NCBI GenBank assembly: GCA_023105745.1
Contig: JALGQZ010000015.1
Coordinates: 18,142,499 to 18,206,498, forward strand
DNA: 64,000 nucleotides
Direction of reading: 5' to 3'
Source of the DNA: Austropuccinia psidii
Lineage: Eukaryota > Basidiomycota > Pucciniomycetes > Pucciniales > Sphaerophragmiaceae
Shown here: positions 22,300 through 32,600 of the stretch, piece after piece
How the letters are laid out: every line of letters starts with the position of its first letter
Position numbering within the stretch: the stretch's first letter is position 1
The notes under the pieces: model-generated
The model's database searches: none
The model's input: only the letters and a program-made list of their open reading frames with translations
Told to the model about the DNA's origin: nothing
Program-made: the position numbers and the translations under genes

Positions 22300-23060
22300 G
22301 CTAGTTATCCTACTAGAATAGGGATGGATGGATCCTTTAGATTGAGGATTAGATTTCCATTTAATGGGGAAATACTTCCATGAGCATGGGGGAAAATGAG
22401 GGAGAAAGGCCCTCTATTTATATTCTTTGGGCCCTCCATAGAGGCACTCAAAAACAGGGGACTTAGAAAAATTTTACCTTGAGGTATTTTAGCTGGTGAG
22501 TGTTTTTGAAATGGTGTCATTTGATAAAGATATTGCACCATATGTTTGGATTATTGCATCATTCTGAACTTTGTTGATGTTTATGCACAGCCTTGAGCTA
22601 ATTTTGAGATGGTGTCATTGGATAAAGATATTGCACCATATGTTTGGTATATTGCACCATATTTTAGAGCTTTATCTTTAATTAATTAAACTTTAATTTT
22701 ATTATGCACAGCCTTGAGGGAATTTAGCTGGTGAGTAACTTGGAGATGGTGTCATCTGGTAGAGATATTACACCATATGTTTGGTAAATTGCACCATCTT
22801 TTAGAGCTTTATCTTTAATTAATTAAACTTTAATTTTATTATGCACAGCCTTGAGGAAATTTAGCTGGTGAGTAACTTGGAGATGGTGTCATCTGGTAGA
22901 GATATTGCACCATATGCTTGGTAAATTGCATCATTTCCTGAGTGATTATGTAATCTGAGATGTTTTTGCTGGTGATTCTTATGTTGGATGGTGTCATTTG
23001 ACTTGATTATTGCACCATGTTTTTGGTCAGTTGCACCATTTTTCATTCTTTTGATTATGT
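22300..23060. repeat. Repeat block with 137-bp tandem units (GATGGTGTCAT family)
   Basis: The word ATGGTGTCAT followed by ATTGCACCATATG recurs, starting near 22510, 22608, 22745, 22882 and 22987. The intervals 22608-22744 and 22745-22881 are near-identical 137-bp tandem copies. The left part (22320-22500) is found inverted at about 38590-38720, and ATGGTGTCAT-like words occur inverted at 38,400-38,520. It is a dispersed element containing a local tandem duplication. The minus-strand frames 22305-22541 and 22861-23046 are incidental to the repeat. Confidence 0.65.
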
Positions 23061-23391
23061 AATCTTATTGAAGTTTATTTGGTGTTACTTTGGGTATGAG
23101 TTGATTTAGTACAATTATTGTATCATTTGTTTGTGTTATGTTTGGCCATTCATGGAATTCTTTCAAGCTTATATGGAACTTTCTATGCATGAAGTTAATT
23201 AAGGTTTGATTCAGTTCCATCTTTTTATAGAATGGATGTGTATTCATACTTTTTTAGTTGATCTTATTACATAAAATCCATTTTGGTGACTGTAATTCTT
23301 AGTAATCTAATGTTTTTTGTGGCTTTAGGGTTTCTGTCTGTATTAAACTAAACTTTTTTTGTTTTTGTGAAGGCTATTTGTAAGCTTTCTG

Positions 23392-25355
23392 CTAAAATCT
23401 TCCTTTATTCAATATTATCCATGTTACTATTTGACTTATGTGATTGTGAAAGTTTCTTTTGAGCTGATATATCCTAAATTGACAATTTAAGCTTTGATAT
23501 TTTGAAATTTTCACCCTCAAGGTGCTTGAAGCTGGCCCAGAAAGGTATGGAATACCACAACGCTTGCAAAGGATCCACTCCTCTCTTGACCAATTGCTTT
23601 CCAATTTTCTGAGTAGTTTTGGAATCAACCTTAGTATCGTGCCCGCACCCAATTCAATGCAATCATTAGCTGGAGGATATTATTGACAAAGCCAGTCAAA
23701 GTTGGTGTTAAAATTCCTTTGGATTTGATACTAGTACCTTCTTGACTTTCATTGCTTTGTGGAGCAAGTTGAAGCTTGTTGACACTCAAACATGAGCCCA
23801 AATATCACATAGCACTAATTTCCACAGACAAAGAATCACTGAAAGCTGAATCAGAAATATTGAATGTAACTGGAGGGTTCTGATCATCCATATAAAGTGC
23901 AATGGCTTCAAATCAAATGTTGGCAACTCGCTGCTTTTGATGTTGACTTGGTTGAACAAGATTGTGCACCAATAGATACAGTGCATGGAGCCTCTTGGGT
24001 AAACCCGCTAGTATGGACATGTTGCTTTGAAATAATGACATATTCCAAATTGTCTCATAGATTAATGGCTCCTCAGATATTGATGAAAAAAGATCCAAGC
24101 GTATGAAAAAAATGAGATAACCAATATAGATATTTCTGAAAGCCTGTTTGCCAGCTGCATAGAGCTCTTCAAGCCACTCTTTCATTCTAATGTCCCTACC
24201 ACTCTTGTAGCGAATCCCACATTGGAGCTTGGCTGGAAATTCATCCTTTGGAACAAGTGATTTGCACTTCAGGAAGGTTATTTGAATGAGTGAATTAAAT
24301 TTGATCCAATCTTCCCTTTTGAATACATGATATGACATTATAATGTAATCAAATTTGTTTTCATTTTCCAATACAATCTTCATGTATGAATGACTTAGAG
24401 TTAGAGTTAGTAAAAAAGCAGCTGCATACATTGGTGGGTCCAAATTTGTTTGGGTCAATACAATTTCATCCTCAGCCACTGTTCTTTGAGTTGCTGTACT
24501 GATATTTTCATTGGGAACAGTAGTTGCTTCCTGAGTGTCCAAATTTGGACTTGGAACAATGTTTTCATGATGATTGGTTACACCCCCAATCATAGGAATT
24601 TCAACAGGGTGATCATCTGTGGTGTTTATTGGATGTCCATTATTACTTTCATTAGCAGAAGGACAAAGAGCCCCTGATTCCCCCTCATTAACTTCAGGGG
24701 CCAATTGAAAAGTTTGGCGAAGTTTCTTTTTTGCTTGATTCTTTGAAGGTTTGAACTTCCTTTTTGAAGAGATGTTTGTCATTGTACCAATTTTGACATG
24801 TGATTCAGGAGGTAGTGTATTGCCCGATTTAACCCCTAAAATTCTAATTCCAAGATATTAGGGTGGAATTTGATATATATGAGATAACAATTTTTTATAC
24901 ATACAATCAATATCAGCAACCAGCAGTTTTCTAGCCTCCTTGAGCTTCTCTTGTACATATTGAGGAATACGTGCATCTTTGGACATTCCTTCTAATCTTG
25001 GGGCTATTTGTGATGAATTTTTCAAGAACTGTTCCTTTGTAATCACTTCTATTTCAGCCCCAAAAAAGCACCTCAGTAGATATTTTGGTGGAAGAAGCCC
25101 AATGAGCATGGGGTGCCTCTATGTTGCTTTTGTGCATTATTTCTGATTAATTGAGATACTGATGAGACTAATTTGTTCAGAAGTAAATTCCATTCAAAAA
25201 AACATACCTTCAGGCAATTCTGGAGGTGGATTTGGGATGGCTGTACTAATGGAAATGATACTTTCACTTGATGAGCACTCCATATCAGAAGATTTGGGAG
25301 AATTGAATTGCTTTTGAGGACCCATATCAGAGGCGTTAGTAGTATTGGCGTCCAT
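23392..25355 (-). pseudogene. Unrecognised multi-exon gene, nuclear-type basic N-terminal region
   Basis: Protein-like minus-strand text runs from an ATG at 25353-25355 (Ser-rich start, then a GTATGT donor near 25207). It continues through an exon at about 25117-24858 (G-L-L-P-P-K-Y-L-L-R, then E-K-L-K-E-A-R-K-L-L-V-A-D-I-D) to a long exon at about 24830-23913. The long exon has a basic patch S-S-K-R-K-F-K-P-S-K-N-Q-A-K-K-K (a nuclear-localisation-like signal), an acidic and Asn-rich linker, and a conserved-looking block I-I-M-S-Y-H-V-F-K-R-E-D-W. A further frame at 23652-23392 has C-G-I-P-Y-L-S-G-P-A-S-S-T-L-R-V. Frames change between blocks, so there are introns or frameshifts I could not resolve. 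It is divergently placed to the MULE gene. I do not recognise the family. Confidence 0.5.
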
Positions 25356-26186
25356 AGAGAAAAAAATGACTAATTGTAGATAAAGATGATATATGTGCTT
25401 GGAAGGGAAGTATTTTTATATTATGAAGCTATAAGAAAGGGTTGTAGTTCTAGGCTACAAATTAAAATGATAATCCCTTTTATAAACTCAATGAGGAGAC
25501 AAAGAGGGCCAGAATGTGGTTATTGAATTTTTTGGTCTAGAAGCTTCTAATTCATATGAGAATACAGAATGCAAAATAGTACCACACAGAACAAGTCCTG
25601 AGGGGAGCTTTGTATTTGTTGCCCTCACAGACTGAAACCTAATGAGAGCTGTGATTAGACTGAAATTGTACACCTGTCACCAAATTCATCTTCCTGTTTG
25701 GAGTTGCCACATCAATCAAGGATCCATTTGAGAAATATATAAAGCTATTTGAATACTTCCAAAATGTTCCAAGTGTATTTTGATGTGTTCAGAAATCTAT
25801 CTTTGATTGTTCCTGGAAAGACTCAAACAAGAGCTCCCTTGGAATAGACCTTCATCACACAATCCATTCTAGTATGATTCTATTTTTATATCCAGATGTT
25901 GGTTGATTCAATTGAAAAGACTAAATAACTCTGAATTCAAATCATGAATAATCACAATTTTCTCAAAAATTCTATTGCAAAATCATTCTCACTCTAACCA
26001 CAAGTTGCCAATATCAGTGCAAAAGAATTGGAAAGGTGTTCCTCTTTTACAAAATATATAAATTCCATCATTATTACAAGACTTCTAAGCTATTCATATC
26101 AATCTATATTCCACCAAAAATCATTTTTAGACCTCTATTTCTTAAACACATCAATTGTTTCAAAGAGTCTCATCATCTACCCCCTT
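25356..26186. other. Divergent intergenic region between the unrecognised gene and the MULE gene
   Basis: About 830 bp separates two genes pointing away from each other, so both promoters should lie here. No clear TATA box or repeated operator is seen. The minus-strand frame 25488-25673 has no recognisable content. Confidence 0.35.
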
Positions 26187-28679
26187 ATGTCCCCTATCTT
26201 TCACTTTGAGCCTGATTACTCCCAATTTGATACTCATCTAGTCCATTATAATGAATCAGAGTGCTCATATCCTTCTCAAACTACTATATTAACACCCAGG
26301 AAAACCTTGAAGACCCACAACCTTCCACCACCTGAATGCTTGACCTCTAGAATGGAATCATTACAACCCATTGAAGCTCTGAATCTACATGAATCTGGGA
26401 TAACTAAGTTCAAAGGTGATATTGAGGAAATAAAATCATCTATACAGGCCACTACTCATTGCACACCTGCTTTTTTGGTCCATAATGAACAATTCCCTCT
26501 CATTACTGACCCAGATAAATATGATTACTCCACTGGATGTAAGTTTACATATATTTCCATTCAGCCACTACACTTTTACTGATTTAAATAACTATATAGC
26601 GAAATTAAAACCACCTCCACTTGCAAGGTTCAATGATGTAGATACCCTCATCCAGTTTGCACAAAAGTGGGCTAAAAGCTATAGCTATGCATTAACAAGG
26701 AAAAATTCTAACCAAGGGAAGAACGTTTACTTGGCATGTGACTGATATGGTGAATATATAAACCTTAAAGGACCTACCCAGAGGCAATCAAAAACAAAAA
26801 AATGTGGATGCAAGTTTAGGCTCAGAGGCTCTATTCCTGCTCTGAGTAAGTCATCAAATATACTGTACATATTTACTATGCTCTTACCATTAAGGTGATA
26901 TCAATTCTGAGGAAGTTCACACAATTCACCTCACCAGATCTGGCTATTGGGTTTTAGTCCCACTAAAAATTCTGCACAATCATCCACCCTCAACAACCCC
27001 ATCAGTACATCCGTTTCATTGTTGGCTTAATGAAAAAGAACTTGTGCAAGTTGAAGGATTGATGAAGGCAAATGTCCGTCCTAATCAAATTTTAAGCCAG
27101 CTTTATGCCCAAGGAAATACCTGTACCACTAGCAGAACTCTGTATAACTACAAAGGACATCTATCAATCAAGTAAAGGAATGGTCAATCTCAACTGGAAT
27201 ATCTGATATGTCTTCTGAAAGAGAGCAATTGGATTCATAGTAATAAAATAAATATAAATGGAAAGATTACCAACCTATTCTTTGCACACCCAGCCTCCAT
27301 TGAATTGGGTCATATAAACCACCACATGATATTGATTGATGCCCCTTACTGGACATGCAAGTACAATTTTCCACTTTTCCACATGGTTGGCCAAACTGCA
27401 ACTGGACACACCTTCTCATTAGCCTTTTGCTACATGGAGCGGGAAAATGACAATTGATACATATGGGCCCTTCAAGAACTCAAAATGTTATTTCAGCCAC
27501 CCAGAATTACCAAGTTTATTATCACAGATTGTGAGCCAGCTCTGAAGATGGCCATTGAATTGGTCTTTCCTAGCTCAATCCATAATTATTGCACATGGCA
27601 CATCAGCAAAAACCTTATCCAAAATTGTTGCAAATATTTTCAAGAGGATGATTGGAAGGATTATCAGACATCCTGGAACCTACTGGTCAGCTTCAAGTCA
27701 ACTGAGGAATATGAGAACAATCTTGAAAAAATCAAAGAGAAGTCAAAAGATTACTCAGGAGCATGGGCATATATCTCAAGCAACCTACTCCCATTCAACA
27801 AAAAGTTTGTAACTGCTTGGCAAAGCCAGCATCCTCACCTAGGAAATCAAGCCAGCTCCCATGTTGAATCTGCACACTCCTACATAAAAGCATTTATTAA
27901 TAATTCTAATGGAGAGCTTTCTACAGTATTCCTAAATTTCAAAACAGAAATTGATATTCAATTGAAACATATCCACCATACTATGGGAAAAGAAAGAGTT
28001 CAAAAATTGACTGATGTTTCCCCACCTTTCAAGCAGCTACTTGGCACTATATCAATCAAAGCAACAAAAATTATTGAAGACCAATTTCAAAAGCTCAAAC
28101 ACCAACCAAATCTTCAGCCATGCTCCAAAAAACTAACTAATGGCATGGGGATTCCTTGCTCACACAAAATTGAGAAACTTCTTAATACTAAAGGCTACAT
28201 TGGAAGTGAAGATTTTCATCCACAATGGAATCTACTTTATAATCCTCTTGAAGTAGGTGGCATCTTATTTCTGATATGTGTGATTGTAGTCATGCTAAAA
28301 TCATGTTTAACAGGACCATGAGTCTAATTCACAATGGAATTTGAAACAACAAATGGAAAAGATTAAAAATGAAGTTGATGAAAACAAAATACCATTACAA
28401 AAAAAATTGATCAAGCAAATTCAGGAGCTACTTAGCTTTCAATGCACAACCATTAAGCTTTGTCACCCCAAAAAGGCTTTAATTTAACGTGGTAGGCCAT
28501 CACTCAAAAGGAAAAGGGTAAAGTCTACCAAAAGGATTCCATCCAAGTTTGAAATCCAGCAGGATATCCTAAATAATCACAAAAGATTTCTTAAAAAGAT
28601 GCACAGAGCTACCATTGGTCCCAAAGCTCAATTTATGAGGGGGAAAAAGTTCTATTTTATGAAAAAAGAGGCAAGCTAA
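26187..28679 (+). pseudogene. MULE transposase with FAR1-like zinc domain, stop-riddled
   Basis: This is the likely transposase of the surrounding element. Introns with GT-AG ends at 26539-26599, 26846-26894 and 28253-28313 keep the protein in frame across every junction. In order: an N-terminal region from M 26187; a FAR1/WRKY-like DNA-binding domain (K-P-P-P-L-A-R-F-N, A-Q-K-W-A-K, C-G-C-K-F-R, H-N-H); the MULE catalytic core (L-L-K-E-S-N-W-I-H, L-I-D-A-P-Y-W-T with the first Asp, T-D-C-E-P-A-L-K-M-A with the second Asp, C-T-W-H-I-S-K-N, G-N-Q-A-S-S-H-V-E-S-A-H with the Glu); and a C-terminal R-G-R-P-S-L-K-R-K-R tail. In-frame stops occur at 26743-26745, 27173-27175, 27455-27457, 28485-28487 and 28677-28679. 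Two of them are TGA, as expected from CGA. Confidence 0.85.
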
Positions 28680-28839
28680 GATGATGAAACTACCACAAAA
28701 AGAAAAAGAAAATTATTAAATGATATAGGAAAATTTGTAATAAAATTGAGACCCCAAAATAACTCAAATTGTTTGGAAGAACCAGTGAGTGGATAAAATT
28801 TGATATGCAAATGAATCACTGAAAAATAACCTCCTTTTC

Positions 28840-29465
28840 AAAGACTCTCTATATTGATCAGATACAGCCACCTTTCATGCACAAGCTCATTGAAAATTTT
28901 TTTAATCCTCCTGAAGATGGGAATTGTGGATTCCATGCAGTGGCAAAAGGATTGTCACTTTCAAGCCCGCAAAAGGAAGAGCTGGAGAGAAGTGAGAAAA
29001 GATTTGATAGAAGAAATTGATAGGAATCACAATTATTACAACCAAATATTGGGAGGAGCAGTGGAAATGGATAAGATAAGAGATAATCTGATGGCTACAG
29101 GTATTACAAGAATGGATAACTGGTTAAGTAAATGGGATCATGGACCAATATTGACAAATACATATAAGTGTCCATTTGTATTTTTCCATCCAGATTGGCA
29201 GAACTTCCCACCACAGACATTCCTTCCAACCCTATGCAGTCCATGTGGAGTTTCAATTATGCATCCAATCTCCCTAGGTCACATAAATGGGAATCATTGG
29301 ATACTCATTATTTTCAATGAACATGAGATAGGCAAATTACCTCTTCCCAAATTGCCACCGCAGTGGCCTAGGGCACATTCACATCAATCAGCTTCAAATT
29401 GGAGAAGAGTATATTCCTCATTAATAAAGTTATTCCGCAAATGTAGACAGATCACTTGTATATAG
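28840..29465 (+). pseudogene. OTU-type cysteine protease domain, frameshifted, downstream of MULE core
   Basis: One frame gives E-D-G-N-C-G-F-H-A-V-A-K-G-L, the OTU active-site motif D-G-N-C with the nucleophile Cys at 28925-28927. The next frame continues W-R-E-V-R-K-D-L-I-E-E-I, N-Y-Y-N-Q-I-L-G-G and N-T-Y-K-C-P-F-V-F-F, and ends with N-G-N-H-W (catalytic His at 29295-29297). The shift lies between about 28950 and 28990. OTU proteins are mostly deubiquitinases. A K-R-K-R-K linker (28700-28730) connects this region to the MULE tail, so one original MULE-OTU polyprotein is likely, although a separate gene cannot be excluded. The final stop is 29463-29465, some 70 bp from the right TIR. Confidence 0.75.
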
Positions 29466-29535
29466 CATTTTTTCATTTTAGAGTTTTTTATCAAATCTCT
29501 GAGATAAAAATCTTATCAATATCTTATTTGGAATG

Positions 29536-29644
29536 GATTTAGCAAACTACATCTATGAAAGGCATGAAGGCGTATCTCAATCCACAATTTTATGCGTAGG
29601 CGTAGGCGTAAATTTTAGGTTGAGGTGTGGAAATATCACTCCCC
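29536..29644 (-). repeat. Right terminal inverted repeat (109 bp)
   Basis: It is the reverse complement of the left TIR at 14971-15079, with about seven transitions. Read inward on the minus strand it starts GGGGAGTGATATTTCCAC. It keeps more CpGs in the GCGTAGGCGTAGGCGTA stretch than the left copy does. Confidence 0.85.
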
Positions 29645-29652
29645 TAAAGTTT
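29645..29652. repeat. Target-site duplication, right copy
   Basis: TAAAGTTT immediately follows the right TIR. The left copy is TAAAATTT. Confidence 0.6.
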
Positions 29653-32600
29653 TCAAAAACCAGAATATTTCCTTGATCAAGGCTTGTAAAACAAAAATTT
29701 ATCTGAATGAGTGAGAATCTCTGCTGTAAGATCTTAATCCAGGAAGAACACCCTCCTGGATATATGAAAGGCAATAAAAGGAGCTAATTTTGTATCAAAA
29801 TAAGAATAAATCCTATAGCTAATATGCTTAAATGTGCAATATGTCTCAAATATACAATACCCTTACAACTTCATGTGAAATAATTATATCCTATCCTGTT
29901 TTTTCTCTTGACTACTGAACACCTCATATATTAGCCACCAAAGACTCAAGAAATCAATTGAAAATCACTTTAAAAAGTCTTCACCTTCTGGAAGTTCATG
30001 CAAGTAAAACGTAGATCTAACCCATATTAAAAAATTTCAAAATCAGCTTGAAATCTTTGTGAGGATTTTTCAAGCCAATTTTTCCATATCTTAGAGGATT
30101 ACTGAATTTATCATTACTGCACAGAAAAAAACTCAGATATTCATTAGTAGCCCTGAATGAAATTTAATTAAGTTTTCTTTAAACCAGAAAATAAGTATGT
30201 TAATATATCATTCAGTTTGCTTTCACAATCCAAATATATACTTGGTGAAACTTGTCAAAAACTATCTCCAATAAAAAACTATAATGCGACTTCTCTTTGA
30301 TATTTTTAAAAATCACTCAAATCATTTTTACCAACACATGACTTGATAATTGAAATTTTCTTTACTATACAAAATCACATCTCATGTGATTACAAATCTA
30401 GAAAACAATACCAATCATGTTAATATATTTACTCTCTAATAAACACACTTTTATGTTTTTTAGTATTTGACTATATTAAGTAAAATAATAATCTTACCTT
30501 CATATCAATAAAATTAATTCTCCAAAAAGAAATTTGAAAATTTTCCAAGAGAAAACCTCATCTAACTGAAATGATTATTTTCCCATTCCTTGGAAGAAGT
30601 CAGCTTTGATTGAGAAGATAACTTATTGAGGGAAATTTGAATTTATGATATTGGAATAAAACACTGGATACTATGAACTATAAAGGAATATTCAATGAAT
30701 TTGAATTAGAATAAACTAAGATTCAGGATACTCAAGAGCTCATGGATTACATGTAAGATATTTGGTAATTTTTATCCTTCAAATGCTCCTAGGACTTTTA
30801 CTGCAAGTTTTTCGGATTAAAATACTAAATACCCTTGTAGCACAAAATGAGAGACTTATTACAGATAAAACATGCCCATCCCTCAAAAAGGAACATTTTC
30901 TGAGGTTCTTGTTTGGGAAATTAATTTCAAATCATATTTATGTACTTTATTTTGGTTGATTTTGAAACAATTTTGAGCTTAAGAAGTTTTTCTTCTACTA
31001 TGCTTTAATTTTCTGATGAAATAACTCACTCTATGAAACTATTGGAAGAAGAAACATTATCAATCTCAAAGATGACAAGTAAAATATTCAAGATTTATGA
31101 ACACACTCAAATATTTTCCTTTTCAAAAAAGTTTCAAAGCTCAATGTTACATTCATTGGAATATTTACTATAGTTTTCAGGAATAATTCAAATATTGTTT
31201 TCTCAAAAGCTCCTTGTCAAACAATAGGAAACTTGTTACTTTGCAATTAGTAGTTTGGACTTGTATTTTCATTTTAAAAAGAGCTCAAGAACATAAATTT
31301 CTATAGAAAAAAATGAAATTTTAAATCATTATAATATATGTTTAATTTTCTATAAAATTTCCAAAAAATTATCAAGATATTTCATACTACCAGCTTATAT
31401 GATTTTTCAAGAATTTTCTGTTATGAAAAGAAATTATTTGACTTTATTGATTTACTTAATGTTGGAAAATATCACAAATTAATTACCAAACTGAAAGTAT
31501 TTGTGTAAATGAAGGGATGAAGTCTATTCCTCTTGAGTGAAAATCTTAAATTACAAAATATTTTGAATGTCTGGAAGAATGTTTTTTTGTATTATGGGTT
31601 CAAATTTTAACATACAGTCATGAACATATATTCAATAAAATTGGTTCAAAAATCAAAGCAAGCTATAAATTTCATATTGGGATATTTGAAGTTCATCTAT
31701 TTTAGAAAAAAAGGATATGATTTCTCAAAAACACAGGAATTTTTAAGAAGATTTTTTCTGAAAGAGATTTCTAAGGTACTAATTCTTGAATAGCTAGATC
31801 AAAACTCCTGGAGAAAAATAAGGTTTTTGAAAATTCAAAACATATCTTAAGATTATTTTCAAAAAAGGAGAAAATTGTTGAATTATCTTTATTAAAAAGT
31901 ATTTTTCCCAATAATAAAAATAGAACAGCATATCGCAAAGATATCTATCAGGAGGTGACTTCAAGAAATAAAATAATGATGACCTTAAATAGTAAAAAAA
32001 GCAAAGCCATTATGCCAAAATATTTGAGAGAAAGTGGCTATTTATCAAAATATAATTATAATATTATAAAAAAAATTATATAATAAATAGAGAAAAATAA
32101 TAAAAAAATACCTATTGGTTTTTCAAAAATTACCATTATTATGAAAATGTCAAAAATAGTATTTTAAAGATATTTATAAGCTAAACCTATACAAATATGA
32201 GTGGATTTAATTTGAGAGAGAAAAAAATTTATTAATACAAATAAACTTATTAATTTGTAATAAAATATTGTTATTTTAATAAATATAAATTAAAAGATTC
32301 TTTTTATTTGATTACAATAAAACTAATCTTTTATAATTCATTATATTATACTTAAGCTTGGTTTAACTCTGAAGATTTTTTGCAGTGTGGAGGGGCCTTC
32401 TTATACTAGATAAAATCCTCATTGTTTATCAAGATTACTAAAATTGATTTTCATGTCCAGAATACTCTAAATATTCTTAATGTAGAGTTTTAAACACTGA
32501 TTCTAATCTTTCAACAAGGGTTTAGTGTTTTTTTCATGTGTTACAAAGCCAAGGAAAGTTTCTCTGATGAGATAAGTTGATAAATAATTCTTAATACAAA

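Larger units (their letters stand above)
14971..29644. mobile_element. 14.7-kb MULE-type TIR element carrying Tet-like, SNF2 and OTU genes
   Basis: It is bounded by 109-bp inverted repeats and an 8-bp target duplication. Genes reach close to both ends: the SNF2 helicase tail stops about 240 bp from the left TIR and the OTU end about 70 bp from the right TIR. Both therefore look like native content, not neighbours. Between them on the minus strand are a Tet/JBP-like 2OG-Fe(II) oxygenase, a proline/serine-rich frame and two or more unrecognised genes. A SINE, a hairpin array and a tandem repeat also occur. Some interior parts may be nested insertions. All recognised genes carry stops or frameshifts, so this copy is not autonomous. 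The assignment to the MULE class rests on the transposase domain, the long TIRs and the duplication size. Confidence 0.75.

Noticed and set aside
26539..26564. A 26-bp mini-intron (GTAAGT...TTCAG) in the MULE gene
   Set aside because: It breaks the frame. Using the later acceptor ATATAG (intron 26539-26599, 61 bp) keeps the frame exactly into the FAR1-like domain.
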